Of a DNA stretch of 64,000 nucleotides, positions 38,597 to 49,000 are shown piece after piece. This stretch comes from JAOARY01 sp045345765 (GTDB taxonomy: Bacteria > Bacillota > Clostridia > Peptostreptococcales > Peptostreptococcaceae). The stretch covers positions 2,976,001-3,040,000 of the forward strand of contig CP148265.1 in assembly GCA_045345765.1 (NCBI GenBank), in the 5' to 3' direction. The notes beneath the pieces are model-generated. The model was not told where the DNA came from and made no database searches. It saw nothing but the letters and a program-made list of their open reading frames with translations. The translations under genes were made by a program, and so were the position numbers. Every line of letters begins with the position of its first letter. Positions within the stretch are counted from its first letter, which is position 1.

Positions 38597-38884
38597 TTAG
38601 AATTCTTTAATTCCTTTAACTACAATATCTTTAAAGAAAAAATAATTTTTTAATTTTATTATAATTTTATTATTTATAGTTTTTATATCTTTATCAATAT
38701 AAACATTTATATCGTCTATTTTAAAATAAGTGTATTTTTCTAAAAAATTAGGTTTATTCCTTTTAACTAAAGGGATGTCTGGTTGAATTCAGCAAGTTTT
38801 AAATTCAGCTAATTCAATGGTTAAATCATTAATATGCTTATTTTTTAAATATTTTTTTAATTTATCGTCTATTTCGATATTCAT
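38597..38884 (-). CDS. Selenoprotein of the CC/Se-motif family, Sec encoded by in-frame UGA
   Basis: 95 aa if the TGA at 38789-38791 is read as selenocysteine (residue 32); ordinary translation would stop after 31 residues. AGAGGTG stands 8 bases before the ATG at 38884. Coding continues past the TGA to a TAA with consistent codon use. The Cys-Sec pair in FKTCU, and the downstream pattern KRNKPNFLEKYTYFKIDDINVYIDKDI...IKLKNYFFFKDIVVKGI, agree with what I recall of the small CC/Se-motif (seleno)protein family of Clostridia, whose other members have Cys-Cys there. Right after the TGA a hairpin (38773-38759, stem CCTTT/AAAGG, loop AGTTA) fits bacterial SECIS rules. The function is unknown; a redox or metal role is likely. 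Confidence 0.85.
38759..38791 (-). promoter_or_regulatory. Bacterial SECIS-like hairpin
   Basis: Starting 20 bases after the UGA, a loop of AGTTA is closed by CCTTT/AAAGG. The loop has G as its second base. Loop distance and early G match the published rules for bacterial SECIS elements that recruit SelB. Confidence 0.65.
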
Positions 38885-39028
38885 AAAAAATCACCTCTTT
38901 ATTAGATTTTACCATAAATTAATTATATTTAATTTTTGATTTCTTTATTTTCGTTGATAGTTATTATTTATATATGGTAACATAAAAGGGAAAAGGTTTT
39001 TAAATTTTAACGCTACTAGGGGGTTATC

Positions 39029-39928
39029 ATGATAAAGAAATTAGAAGATATTTTAGAAAAGTCGAAAAATTTAAAAAAAGCAAGACTTGCAGTTGCAAGC
39101 GCAGAAGATTATGAAGTTTTAAAAGCTGTAAAAGATGCATATGAAATTGGTGTAATAGATCCAATTTTAGTTGGAGATGAAAAGAAAATAGTTGAATACG
39201 CAAAAGAAATTGATTTTAATTTAGATGATATAAAAATTATATCATCAAGTTCACTACAAGAATCAGCAATGGTAAGTGTAAAATTGGTTTCATCTAATGA
39301 AGCTGACTTTGTTATGAAGGGACTATTAGATACAGCTATCTTATTAAAAGAAGTTTTAAATAAAGAATATGGACTTAGAAAAGATAGTTTACTAAGTCAT
39401 GTTATGATTTATGAAGTTCCAAATTATCATAAATTACTTATGTTAACGGATGGAGGTATGAATATAAATCCTGATTTTGAAGGAAAGAAGAAAATTTTAA
39501 AAAATTCAATTGAAACAGCTAGTGTATTTGGATTAGATAAAATAAAAGTAGCTTGTCTTTCAGCTAAGGAAAAAGTTAATGAAAAAATGCCATCAACAGT
39601 TGATGCAAGAAAATTACAAGAATTTTTTAAAGATGAAAAAGATGTAATAGTAGAAGGTCCATTAGCATTTGATTTAGCTATTTCTAATGAAGCTAGTAAG
39701 GTGAAAAATTTTAAAAGTGAAGTTTCTGGAGATGTTGATATATTATTAGTACCAAATATAGAAATGGGTAATGGAATAGGAAAAACATTAACATATATGG
39801 CAAATGCAAAATCAGCTGGAATTATAATGGGAGCTAAAAAACCTGTTGTTTTAGTTTCTAGAGCAGATACACATGAAACTAAACTATATTCCATTGCATT
39901 AGGAGCTCTTGTTTCTAATGGTAAATAA
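39029..39928 (+). CDS. ptb: Phosphate butyryltransferase
   Basis: 299 aa phosphate acyltransferase. It converts butyryl-CoA (or a related acyl-CoA) and phosphate to acyl phosphate and CoA. Diagnostic segments: AVASAEDYEVLKAVKDAYEIGVIDPILVGDEKKI at the N-terminus, ADFVMKGLLDTAILLKEVLNKEYGLR, LTDGGMNINPDFEGK, VEGPLAFDLAISNEA and VPNIEMGNGIGKTLTYMANAKSAGIIMGAKKPVVLVSRADT. The length of about 300 aa fits Ptb rather than the longer phosphate acetyltransferases. The usual partner, butyrate kinase, is not next to it, so the acyl phosphate must be used by a kinase encoded elsewhere. GGGGG precedes the start. Confidence 0.9.
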   Translation: MIKKLEDILEKSKNLKKARLAVASAEDYEVLKAVKDAYEIGVIDPILVGDEKKIVEYAKEIDFNLDDIKIISSSSLQESAMVSVKLVSSNEADFVMKGLLDTAILLKEVLNKEYGLRKDSLLSHVMIYEVPNYHKLLMLTDGGMNINPDFEGKKKILKNSIETASVFGLDKIKVACLSAKEKVNEKMPSTVDARKLQEFFKDEKDVIVEGPLAFDLAISNEASKVKNFKSEVSGDVDILLVPNIEMGNGIGKTLTYMANAKSAGIIMGAKKPVVLVSRADTHETKLYSIALGALVSNGK

Positions 39929-40048
39929 ACGAATAAAAAAAATAAAATAACATAAAACGTACACCTTGTTTCGTATGAAAATTAAAAAAGTTTTAAAAAT
40001 ATAAGTTATATGGTATACTTTTTAAAAAGTCTTAAATGAGGTGATTAT

Positions 40049-40894
40049 TTGAGAAATTTAGATGTTTCAATAATAAAGGATGAAGTTAAAAGATTATTTT
40101 TAGAGGCGAATTTTGATATTTCAGATGATATTTCAAACAAAATAAAAAATTGTTATGAAAAAGAAGTATCAATTATAGGAAAGTCTGTACTAGAACAAAT
40201 AATGAAAAATCATGAAATAGCAAAAGAAGAAAAAATTGCAATATGTCAAGATACTGGAATGAGTGTTGTTTTTGTAGAGTTAGGTGAAGAAATTAATTTA
40301 TTTGGTGGAAATATAAGTGATGCTATTAATAGTGGAGTTAAAGAAGCTTACGTAAAAGGTTATTTAAGAAAATCAATTGTAGATGATCCATTATTTGAAA
40401 GAAAAAACACAAATGATAATACTCCAGCAGTTATATATATTGATATCGTAAAAGGTGATAAAGTAAATATAAAGGTAAGTGCAAAAGGCTTTGGCAGTGA
40501 AAATATGAGTGCATTAAGAATGTTAAAGCCGGCAGATTCTATAAATGGAGTAAAAGAATTTATAATTAAAACTGTAAAAGATGCAGGACCAAATCCATGT
40601 CCACCAATTGTAGTTGGAGTAGGTATTGGAGGGACAGCAGAAAAAGCAATGCTTTTGGCAAAAAAATCTTTATTTAGAGAAATTGGAGAAAATAATAAAA
40701 ACGAAAATTATAAAAAATTAGAAAATGAATTATTAGAAGAAATAAATAATTTAGGAATTGGACCAGCTGGTCTTGGTGGAATAAATACAGCATTAGCTGT
40801 TAATATTGAGTACTTTCCAACTCATATAGCAGGACTACCTGTGGCAGTAAATATTTGTTGTCATGCTTCAAGACATAAAGAAGTAACTATATAA
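40049..40894 (+). CDS. Fumarate hydratase class I, alpha subunit
   Basis: 281 aa with a TTG start and GAGGTG 5 bases before it. Iron-sulfur fumarase/tartrate dehydratase alpha subunit. ICQDTGMSVVFVE (about 70-82) holds the first cluster cysteine; KGFGSENMSALRML, NPCPPIVVGVGIGGTAEKAMLLAKKSLF (second Cys) and NICCHASRHKEV (third) complete the three-cysteine 4Fe-4S set. The beta subunit follows after 15 bases. It hydrates fumarate to malate, reversibly. FumA-type tartrate dehydratase is an alternative, but fumarase is the common role in anaerobes. Confidence 0.92.
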   Translation: MRNLDVSIIKDEVKRLFLEANFDISDDISNKIKNCYEKEVSIIGKSVLEQIMKNHEIAKEEKIAICQDTGMSVVFVELGEEINLFGGNISDAINSGVKEAYVKGYLRKSIVDDPLFERKNTNDNTPAVIYIDIVKGDKVNIKVSAKGFGSENMSALRMLKPADSINGVKEFIIKTVKDAGPNPCPPIVVGVGIGGTAEKAMLLAKKSLFREIGENNKNENYKKLENELLEEINNLGIGPAGLGGINTALAVNIEYFPTHIAGLPVAVNICCHASRHKEVTI

Positions 40895-40909
40895 TAAAGA
40901 GGTGGAAAT

Positions 40910-41464
40910 ATGAAGGAGATAGAATTAAATATACCTATTACAGATGAAAATAATTTAAGAAAATTAAAAGCTGGTGATACAGTTTTATTAACAGGATATA
41001 TGTATACAGCAAGAGACCAAGCGCATAAAAGATTAGTAGATTTAATAAATCAAAATCAAGAATTACCAATAAGTTTAAAAAATGAATTTATTTATTATGT
41101 AGGACCAGCTCCTGCTAAAGATGGCTATCCTATTGGACCAGCAGGACCAACTACAAGCTATAGGATGGATCCATATACACCTGCATTAATAGAAAAAGGT
41201 CTAAAAGGAATGGTTGGAAAAGGAACTAGATCTTTGGAAGTCATAGAATCTATCAAAAAAAATAAATGTGTATATCTTGCAGCTGTTGGTGGAGCAGCAG
41301 CTTTAATATCAAAAAGCATAAAAACTTGTGAAATTATTTTATATGAAGATTTAAAAACTGAAGCTATAAGAAGACTTAAAGTAGAAAAATTTCCTGCAAT
41401 AGTTGTTATAGATTCAAATGGAAATAATTTGTATGAAACTGAAGTTCAGAAGTATAGAAAATAA
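40910..41464 (+). CDS. Fumarate hydratase class I, beta subunit
   Basis: 184 aa. The C-terminal (swivelling) half of class I fumarase. [59 protein letters not shown] and [13 protein letters not shown] are the family boxes. It pairs with the alpha subunit immediately upstream. AGAGGTGG lies before the ATG. The subunits are separate genes here, as in most Clostridia and archaea, rather than fused. Confidence 0.92.
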   Translation: MKEIELNIPITDENNLRKLKAGDTVLLTGYMYTARDQAHKRLVDLINQNQELPISLKNEFIYYVGPAPAKDGYPIGPAGPTTSYRMDPYTPALIEKGLKGMVGKGTRSLEVIESIKKNKCVYLAAVGGAAALISKSIKTCEIILYEDLKTEAIRRLKVEKFPAIVVIDSNGNNLYETEVQKYRK

Positions 41465-41517
41465 TAATTTTATTTATAAAAATTATTACAATATATGTAT
41501 ATTTAGGGGGAATTATT

Positions 41518-43188
41518 ATGAGTATAAAGACAGATATTGAAATAGCACAAGAATCAAAGATGAAAGATATAAGAGAGATTGCAAAAAAAATTGGATTAGA
41601 TGAAGAAAAAATAGAGTTATATGGAAAATATAAAGCTAAAGTTGATTATAATATATTAAAAACATTAAAACCAAAAGCAAAGCTTATATTAACAACTGCG
41701 ATAAATCCAACGCCAGCAGGAGAAGGGAAAACTACTACAACAATAGGTGTTGCAGATGCATTATCTTCTCTTGGAAAAAATACAATAGTAGCATTAAGAG
41801 AGCCTTCTTTAGGTCCTGTGTTTGGGGTAAAGGGTGGGGCTGCTGGAGGTGGATATGCTCAAGTGGTTCCTATGGAGGATATAAATTTACATTTTACAGG
41901 AGATTTACATGCAATTGGAGTTGCTAACAATTTATTAGCTGCAATGCTTGATAACCATATACATCAAGGAAATGAATTAAAAATAGATACTAGAAAAATT
42001 TTATGGAGAAGAGCTGTTGATATGAATGATAGACAGCTTAGAAATATAGTAAATGGAATGGGTGGAAAAGCTCATGGTGTTCCAAGAGAAGATGGTTTTG
42101 ACATAACAGTTGCTTCAGAAGTTATGGCTGCATTTTGTTTATCAAGAGATATTGTAGAACTAAAAGAAAGACTTGGAAATATAATTGTTGCTTATAATGT
42201 TGAAGGTAAACCAGTAACAGCAAGAGAATTAAAAGCTGATGGAGCTATGACAGCACTTTTAAAAGATGCATTAAAGCCAAATTTAGTACAAACATTAGAA
42301 CATACACCTGCTTTTATTCATGGGGGACCTTTTGCTAATATTGCACATGGTTGTAATTCTTTAATAGCAACAAAAATGGCGATGAGTTTGTCGGATTATG
42401 TTGTAACTGAAGCTGGATTTGGAGCAGATTTAGGAGCTGAGAAATTTATTAATATAAAATGTAAAGTTGGAGATTTAAAACCTGATGCAGTTATAATTGT
42501 TGCTACGATAAGAGCTTTAAAATATAATGGTGGAGTTAATAAAAATGATTTAGCAAATAAAGATTTAGATGCACTAAAAAGAGGAATACCTAATTTGATT
42601 AAACATATTGAAAATATAACAAAGGTATTTAATTTAAATGCAGTAGTTGCAATAAATGAGTTTCCTACTGATACTAAAGAAGAAATAGATTTCGTTAAAG
42701 AAGAATGTGAAAAATTAAATGTAGAAGTTGCAATTTCTAAAGTTTGGGCTGAAGGTTCTAAAGGTGGAATTGATTTAGCAAATAAGGTATTAAAGTTAAC
42801 GGAGAAAGAAAGTAACTTAGAATTCGTATATGATCATAATGAATCTATAGAAGTTAAAATAGAAAAGATTGTAAAAAAAATCTATGGTGGTTCTGGTGTA
42901 GAATTTACGAAGAACGTATTAAAAGAAATTGATAACCTAGATAAATTAGGATATGCACATCTTCCAATATGTATGGCAAAAACTCAATACTCTCTTAGTG
43001 ATGATCCAACAAAACTTGGGAGACCTACTGATTTTAAAATTACTGTAAGAGATATAAAAATATGTGCAGGTTCTGGATTTATAGTGGCACTTACAGGAAA
43101 TATAATGAAAATGCCTGGTTTACCAAAAGTGCCATCAGCACAAAAAATAGATGTTGATGAAAATGGTGTAATTAAAGGATTGTTCTAA
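41518..43188 (+). CDS. fhs: Formate--tetrahydrofolate ligase
   Basis: 556 aa, normal length. Produces 10-formyl-tetrahydrofolate from formate, THF and ATP. The ATP-binding loop is [18 protein letters not shown] (about 64-81). [70 protein letters not shown] and [14 protein letters not shown] are the classical signatures. It enters the folate branch with FchA and FolD downstream. A terminator follows at 43252-43292, but FchA begins only 158 bases on, so partial readthrough is possible. A GGGGG ribosome site precedes the ATG. Confidence 0.97.
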   Translation: MSIKTDIEIAQESKMKDIREIAKKIGLDEEKIELYGKYKAKVDYNILKTLKPKAKLILTTAINPTPAGEGKTTTTIGVADALSSLGKNTIVALREPSLGPVFGVKGGAAGGGYAQVVPMEDINLHFTGDLHAIGVANNLLAAMLDNHIHQGNELKIDTRKILWRRAVDMNDRQLRNIVNGMGGKAHGVPREDGFDITVASEVMAAFCLSRDIVELKERLGNIIVAYNVEGKPVTARELKADGAMTALLKDALKPNLVQTLEHTPAFIHGGPFANIAHGCNSLIATKMAMSLSDYVVTEAGFGADLGAEKFINIKCKVGDLKPDAVIIVATIRALKYNGGVNKNDLANKDLDALKRGIPNLIKHIENITKVFNLNAVVAINEFPTDTKEEIDFVKEECEKLNVEVAISKVWAEGSKGGIDLANKVLKLTEKESNLEFVYDHNESIEVKIEKIVKKIYGGSGVEFTKNVLKEIDNLDKLGYAHLPICMAKTQYSLSDDPTKLGRPTDFKITVRDIKICAGSGFIVALTGNIMKMPGLPKVPSAQKIDVDENGVIKGLF

Positions 43189-43251
43189 AGAAAATACTTA
43201 TTATAAGAATTTTTTACTTGATATTTTATAAAAAAATAAATAAAATATAAA

Positions 43252-43292
43252 AAAGAAAAGAAAAATGCTTTTTAGTATTTTTCTTTTTTTTA
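43252..43292 (+). terminator. Probable terminator after fhs
   Basis: Arms AGAAAAATGCT and AGTATTTTTCT with a T tract. It separates fhs from fchA-folD. Confidence 0.7.
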
Positions 43293-43346
43293 TAAATCAT
43301 ATAAGCGTAAATTTATCAAAAATACGCAAGAGGAAGGACGTAATTA

Positions 43347-43976
43347 ATGAATTATCAAAATGATACAATATTAGAATTTAGCGAAAAATTATCATCAAAA
43401 GCTTCTATACCAGGAGGAGGAAGTTTAACAGCTATAGTTTCAGGTTTATCTACAAGTTTAATGTTAATGGTATGTAATATAAGCAAATCAAATAAAAATT
43501 TTTTAGAACATAAAACTGAAATTGAAGAAATAATATCAAAATTAGAAAAAATAAATAAGACTTTTTTTGATTTTTCTAATCAAGATGCAATTAATTTACA
43601 AAAACTTATGGATTCTTATAAATTAAAAAAAGAATCTAGTAAAGTTATAGATTATAGAAAAGAAGAAATAGAAAAAAACTTAAATAATGCAATAACAGTA
43701 CCATTAAATATTTTAAAATTAACATTAGAAGTATTAGAGATATTAAAGACTATGCTTAATAAATCTTCTAAAATGTTGATTAGTGATATTGGAGTGAGTG
43801 CTTTTTGTTTTGAATCTGTGCTTAACAATGCTTATTTAAATATTCTAATTAATACAAAGTATTTTACAGATTTAAGTAAAAAACAGAAGATAAATTTAGA
43901 AGCAAAAGCTTTGTTAATGAAGGGATTAGAGGTTTTAAAATATATAACAAATGAAGTTCTAAAAGAAGTTGAGTAA
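43347..43976 (+). CDS. fchA: Methenyl-tetrahydrofolate cyclohydrolase / formimidoyl-THF cyclodeaminase FchA
   Basis: 209 aa, all-helical FTCD-C fold. SKASIPGGGSLTAIVSGLSTSLMLMVCNISK (about 17-47) is the family N-terminal signature. The middle and C-terminal helices match FchA-type proteins. In Clostridia FchA opens methenyl-THF to 10-formyl-THF. It sits between fhs and folD, with folD starting 23 bases downstream. It matters here because the adjacent FolD lacks the usual cyclohydrolase residues. GAGGAAGGA lies before the ATG. Confidence 0.88.
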   Translation: MNYQNDTILEFSEKLSSKASIPGGGSLTAIVSGLSTSLMLMVCNISKSNKNFLEHKTEIEEIISKLEKINKTFFDFSNQDAINLQKLMDSYKLKKESSKVIDYRKEEIEKNLNNAITVPLNILKLTLEVLEILKTMLNKSSKMLISDIGVSAFCFESVLNNAYLNILINTKYFTDLSKKQKINLEAKALLMKGLEVLKYITNEVLKEVE

Positions 43977-43999
43977 TAATAATGAGTGTGAGGTGTTTT

Positions 44000-44857
44000 A
44001 TGGAGGGAAAATTAATACTTGGAAAAAAAACCGTAGACGAAATTGATAATAAAACAAAAGAAGAGATACTAAAATTAAAAAATTCAAATATTGAATTAAA
44101 TTTATGCATATTAAGAATTGGAGAAAATCCAGATGATTTAGCGTATGAAAGAAGTATAATTAAAAAAAATGATAAATTAGGAATAAATACTACGATAAAA
44201 AAATTAGATAAAAATATTAAATTAATAGATTTAAAAAAAGAAATAAAAAAAGTAAATGATAATAATCATGTTCATGGAATTCTTATCTTTAGACCATTAC
44301 CAAAACATATAAAAGAATATGAATTAAAAAATTTAATAGATCCTAATAAAGATATAGATTGTTTTAATCCACTTAATATGGCAAAAATAATTGAAAATGA
44401 TGATAGTGGTTTTAAACCATGTACACCAGAGGCTGTAATAGAAATATTAAAAAGCTATGATATTACTATTAGTGGTAAAAACATTGCAATAGTAGGAAGA
44501 TCACTAGTTGTAGGGAAACCTCTTGCTATGATGTTGTTAAATGAAGATGCAACGGTTTGTGTATGTCATTCTAAAACGAAAAACATAAAAGAAATATGCA
44601 AACGTGCAGATATATTAATTGCTGCTTTAGGTAAAGCTAAATATATTGATAAGGAATACATAAAAGAAAATGCTGTGGTAATAGATGTAGGAATTAATTT
44701 AGATGAAAATAACAAACTATGTGGAGATGTAGACTTTGATGATGTCATAAATACTGTATCTAAAATAACACCTGTTCCTAGAGGGGTTGGTGCAGTTACA
44801 ACAAGTATATTAGCAAGAAATGTTTTAAAAGCATATTATAATAATATTAATGAGTAA
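44000..44857 (+). CDS. folD: Methylene-THF dehydrogenase FolD, predicted to lack cyclohydrolase activity
   Basis: 285 aa from the ATG at 44000, with GAGGTG 4 bases upstream; an ATG at 43982 precedes that site. THF-binding region GENPDDLAYERS (about 41-52), RPLPKHI (98-104), DPNKDIDCFNP (114-124), CTPEAVIEIL and the NAD(P) segment VGRSLVVGKPLAMMLLNEDATV, then PVPRGVGAVTTSIL. In bifunctional FolD the Y-x3-K motif has the catalytic Lys and HGILVQLP has a Gln; here the Tyr is kept (Y49), but the Lys position is Ile53 and the Gln position is Phe97. The protein is therefore probably monofunctional dehydrogenase, with the upstream FchA doing the cyclohydrolase step. Confidence 0.93.
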   Translation: MEGKLILGKKTVDEIDNKTKEEILKLKNSNIELNLCILRIGENPDDLAYERSIIKKNDKLGINTTIKKLDKNIKLIDLKKEIKKVNDNNHVHGILIFRPLPKHIKEYELKNLIDPNKDIDCFNPLNMAKIIENDDSGFKPCTPEAVIEILKSYDITISGKNIAIVGRSLVVGKPLAMMLLNEDATVCVCHSKTKNIKEICKRADILIAALGKAKYIDKEYIKENAVVIDVGINLDENNKLCGDVDFDDVINTVSKITPVPRGVGAVTTSILARNVLKAYYNNINE

Positions 44858-44890
44858 TTTTTTATAACGGTTTACTTAGGAGTTGAAATA

Positions 44891-45313
44891 ATGATAAATA
44901 CTATTAAAAATGGTTTAAAAAAAGGATTGGAAACAACTTTTATGTTAAGTAAAATATTAATACCGACATATTTTGTAATTACTTTTTTAAAATATACACC
45001 TATATTAAATTTTATTGCTAAGTTATTTGAACCGATAATGTCAATTTTTAATTTGCCAGGAGAAGCTGCCATTGTTTTAGTTTTAGGTAATACACTAAAT
45101 ATATATGCAGCAATAGGTGCGATAAAAGCAATAGATTTAGATGCATATCAAATTACAACTATAGCTCTTATGCTTTCGTTTTCACATTCATTAATTGTAG
45201 AAACCGCAATAGTAAAGAAAATAAATTTAAAAGCATACCAAGCGGTATCTATTCGATTAACACTTGCTTTTATTGCTGGTGTTGGTGTAAGTATGTTATA
45301 TAAGGGGGTTTAA
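44891..45313 (+). CDS. Nucleoside recognition (Gate) domain membrane protein, first half
   Basis: 140 aa, about four helices. LPGEAAIVLVLGNTLNIYAAIGAIKA and MLSFSHSLIVETAIVKK correspond to a Gate (Spore maturation/nucleoside recognition) domain. This fold occurs in pairs or fused in SpmA/SpmB and related membrane proteins. The next gene is the complementary domain, 1 base downstream, suggesting a heterodimer. Substrate unknown. Position after folD suggests, but does not prove, a link with folate or purine metabolism. Confidence 0.8.
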   Translation: MINTIKNGLKKGLETTFMLSKILIPTYFVITFLKYTPILNFIAKLFEPIMSIFNLPGEAAIVLVLGNTLNIYAAIGAIKAIDLDAYQITTIALMLSFSHSLIVETAIVKKINLKAYQAVSIRLTLAFIAGVGVSMLYKGV

Positions 45314-45314
45314 G

Positions 45315-45782
45315 ATGGATATTATACATATTTTACAAGAAGCAACAATTAGTAGTTTATCCTCTATACTATCAATTGCAAAAATTGTAATACCTCTTAT
45401 GCTTGTATTAGAATTTTTAAGAGAATATAAAATTTTGGATAAATTAAGTAATTTTTTAAATCCATACATAAAATTTTTAGGATTATCTAAAAATTCTTCA
45501 TTCCCATTACTTGTAGGTCTGATTTTTGGGATATCTTATGGTGCTGGTGTTATAGTTCAATCTGCAAAAGAAGGAGATATATCTAAGCAAGATTTATTCT
45601 TACTATCAATATTCTTAATAGCTTGCCATGCTCTTATTGAAGATACATTGTTATTTGTTGCTATTGGCGCAAATGGAATTATTCTTATAACAGTAAGATT
45701 TTTTACCGCAATTTTAATAACTTATTTATTTTCAAGTAAATTTAAAAATTCTTTTAAAAATATCGAACAAAAAATAAATTAA
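45315..45782 (+). CDS. Nucleoside recognition (Gate) domain membrane protein, second half
   Basis: 155 aa, about four helices. The segment VGLIFGISYGAGVIVQSAKEGDISKQDLFLLSIFLIACHALIEDTLLF is the Gate-domain hallmark. It begins one base after its partner with an AAGGGGG site. The two are much shorter than SpmA or SpmB and correspond to separated halves of one transporter-like unit. Sporulation cannot be inferred from this alone. A terminator follows. Confidence 0.8.
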   Translation: MDIIHILQEATISSLSSILSIAKIVIPLMLVLEFLREYKILDKLSNFLNPYIKFLGLSKNSSFPLLVGLIFGISYGAGVIVQSAKEGDISKQDLFLLSIFLIACHALIEDTLLFVAIGANGIILITVRFFTAILITYLFSSKFKNSFKNIEQKIN

Positions 45783-45797
45783 AATAAAAAAATTATC

Positions 45798-45849
45798 AAA
45801 AAATACTTATAAATGAGATGAAAAATATCTTATCTATAGGTATTTTTTC
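45798..45849 (+). terminator. Terminator of the folate/Gate cluster
   Basis: Outer arms AAAAAATACTTAT and ATAGGTATTTTTT, with an inner stem AGATG...ATCTT and a T tract. Confidence 0.7.
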
Positions 45850-46099
45850 TTTATTTAAGAATATATTTAAAATAGATAAACTATATAATGTACAATAAAA
45901 ATATTTTATGATGGAAATCTTAAATTTATCTTAAATAAATTAAGATTAAAGTTATAAAAATGCATTTTTATGATATATTAATAAATAAATAGTAATCAAG
46001 ACCTATATGAATATTGAAAGCTTTAAAATAAGTGTTTTTATAAACTTATCAATAGGTATAAATATATATATAATTAAGAATATATCGAGGTGAAAGGGA
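45850..46099. other. Intergenic region before the large GGDEF gene
   Basis: AT-rich with no ORF. A TATAAT at 45884-45889 and a second near 46068 could be -10 elements. No clear -35 and no known RNA class are seen. Confidence 0.4.
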
Positions 46100-49000
46100 T
46101 TGAAGATAATAAATAATAAATATAAAATACTAAACTTAATAGAAGAAAAACCTTTCATATCTACTTATAGGGTTTTAGATTTATATAACAATGATTTTAT
46201 TTGTGAATTAAAAATATTAAATGTAAATTCTATTTCTGATAATTTTGAAGAGATGTATAGGGAAGAACTTTCAAAAATTACATATTTCAAAAATGATTTC
46301 ATGCTTAAGTTTTATAATTTTAGCAAAATAACAATTATTGATGGTGAAAGAGTTGAGGATGAAAGATATTTATATACTTGTGAGACAAAAGAGGAAAAAA
46401 CATCCTTAGATTATATTCAAATAGATGATGATAATTTTTATGATATTTTTACACAAATTGTAAAAATAATGATTTATATAAAAATATCAAATTATAATTA
46501 TATGGATTTAAAATTAGAAGATTTTTATGTAAAAGAAAATAAGGTGTTTTTAGTTGATTTATTTTCAAAGCATATTAAAAACTATTTAAACAATTATGAT
46601 TATAATTTAAAAGATTTAAAGAGGATATTAAGTGATCCAAAACATTATGTAGATATTTCGAATTTAAAGGGTATATTAAAAGATTTAGGTAGCAGTTTAG
46701 AGTTGAGTTTAAGACTAGAAAAGAAAATAAAAGAATTAATAGAAATTTTAAATGATATAAATTTTTATAAAAAATATAAGAATCCAAAGGCTTTTATAAA
46801 TTTGATACAGGATTTATTTGATTCAAATAAGGAATTTGAATTAAAAGAATTTTTCTATAATATTAATAAAAATGCACAATATATAAATAATGAAAGAGAA
46901 TTGAATCTAATAATAAATACTATAAAAAATGCTAAAGAAGATAATATAGATAATAAAATGATTTTTATAAAAGGAGAGTATGGAATAGGTAAAACTAGAT
47001 TTTTGCAAGAATTAAAAAAGCTTTTAAATTTTTATGGTTTTAATAGTTATGATAATTTAGTAGTGGATGTTTATGGTAATATAAGATCATTTAAAAGAAA
47101 TAAAATTTTTGAAAATATCTTAAATTTCATATTAAAAACCGTAGATCTAACAATTTATGAAATAGAATTGATAAAAAATTACAAATTAGGATTATTAGAT
47201 GTTGGTGATTTAAAATCTTTAGAAAGATTAAATGAAATTATTCAAAATAATTTGAAGGATAGTTTTAGAATATTTTTGATAGATGATATAAAATATATAG
47301 ATGATTTTTCTTTGGAACTTTTAAAATATTTAAATTATAACAAGACAAATCAAATGAAAAATATATTTATATGCAGCATAGATAGAAATGTCAAAAAAGA
47401 CATAAGAAGAATTTCAAAGAAAATATATACAAATACAATTGATATAAGAACATTAACTTTAGGAACTACTATAGAGTTTTTAAAAAATATATTGAATACA
47501 ACACAGGAATTGGATGAATTTGGAACTTTAATATATAAAGAAACTTATGGAAATCCAAAATCTATATTGTTTATGATTGAAAAATTAATTCAAAATAAAT
47601 TAATTTATTTTGATGAAAATAAGTTTATATGGAATACAAATAAAGCAAAAGAAGAAAATTTAATTTATGATTTCTTTGAAGGTGATTACGAAGAAAAACT
47701 AAAAAATTTAACTTATAATGAATATAAAATACTTGAATATTTATCTTCGTTTAAAAATCCTATAGAAGAAGAGGTAATAAAGAATTTACTAAGTAATTTT
47801 AAATTTGATTATTTTATTGTTTTAAATAATTTAATTTCAAAAGGTTTTATAAATAAAAAGGTTCAAGATTTAGGTTATGCATATGATTTTTATAAAAAAA
47901 ATATAAAAAATAATATATATAAAAATATATTAGATGTAGATAAGATTGATATTCATAAAAGTATCATCAAATCACTAAAAACTATATATGATGATGTAGA
48001 TATTTTGAAAGATGATGAAATAATATATCAACTTGATAAATCAAATGAAAAAGAAGAGTTACTAAAATATTTAAGATTAATGGCAAAAAAAATGAAGAAT
48101 TTAAAAATAAGAAACGAAGCTATAAAATATTATGAAAAAGCATATTATTTGATAGATGAAAGAGAAAAAAAATTTGAAATAGCAAAGGAACTTGGAGAAT
48201 TATATTTTTTAGTGTGGAATAATGCAAAATCTATATATTTTTATGAAGAGGCTTATGAAATAGTATTTGAAAAAAATCTGCATAAAGATAGAGTAGATAT
48301 ATTAAACAGAATTATAGCACTTTATATAAATAGTAATTTTTTAAATTACGCACTTATATATTTGCAAAAAGTTGAAAAACTATTAGATGAATTTTTATAT
48401 AATCACGGCAAAATTGAATATTATAACAATATTGTAAGGTATTATTTGAGAAAAGAAGATTATAAAAAATTAGAAACTGTTATAGATGATTTGAATTTTT
48501 TATTTGAAAGTGCAGATTTTAAACATAAAGGTAAAATTCTTTATATAAAATCAAAAATTGAACTAGAAATAGGTCATTATAAAAAAGCATTAGAATATTT
48601 AGATAATAGTTTAAAACTTTATTATAAGGCAGAATATTTATTTGGAGTATGCGAAAGTCTAATACTCTATAGTGAAATAACTTTAAATTATGAACAAGAT
48701 TTTGATAAAGCTATAGATTTTTTAAATAGATCCTTAAATTTATCAATAATTCATGGGATTAATTATACGAAGATAAAGTCAAAAATATATTTAGCATATA
48801 TAAGTTTTTATACTTTAGAATATAAAAAATCAGCACAACATATAAAAGATGTTATAAGAGAAATTAATGGTAATAGTATGCAAACTTATTTATTTGTTTC
48901 TTATGTAATTTTATCAAATATATTTTTTGAAAATAATTTATATAAACAAGGTTATAAATATTATAATAAAGCAAAAAAAGAATTGGAAAAATATCCAAAT

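Noticed and set aside
38432..38653. 73-residue plus-strand ORF at the end of the RCC1 gene
   Set aside because: It overlaps the RCC1 coding region in another frame, runs through the terminator hairpin and the selenoprotein tail, and lacks a ribosome site.
38597..38884. Pseudogene interpretation of the interrupted reverse frame
   Set aside because: There is a single stop codon, it is TGA after a Cys, a SECIS-like hairpin follows, and the family pattern continues after it. Recoding explains this better than decay.
39427..39894. Reverse ORF of 155 residues inside ptb
   Set aside because: It is antisense to a clearly conserved enzyme gene; length alone reflects the AT-rich codon pattern.
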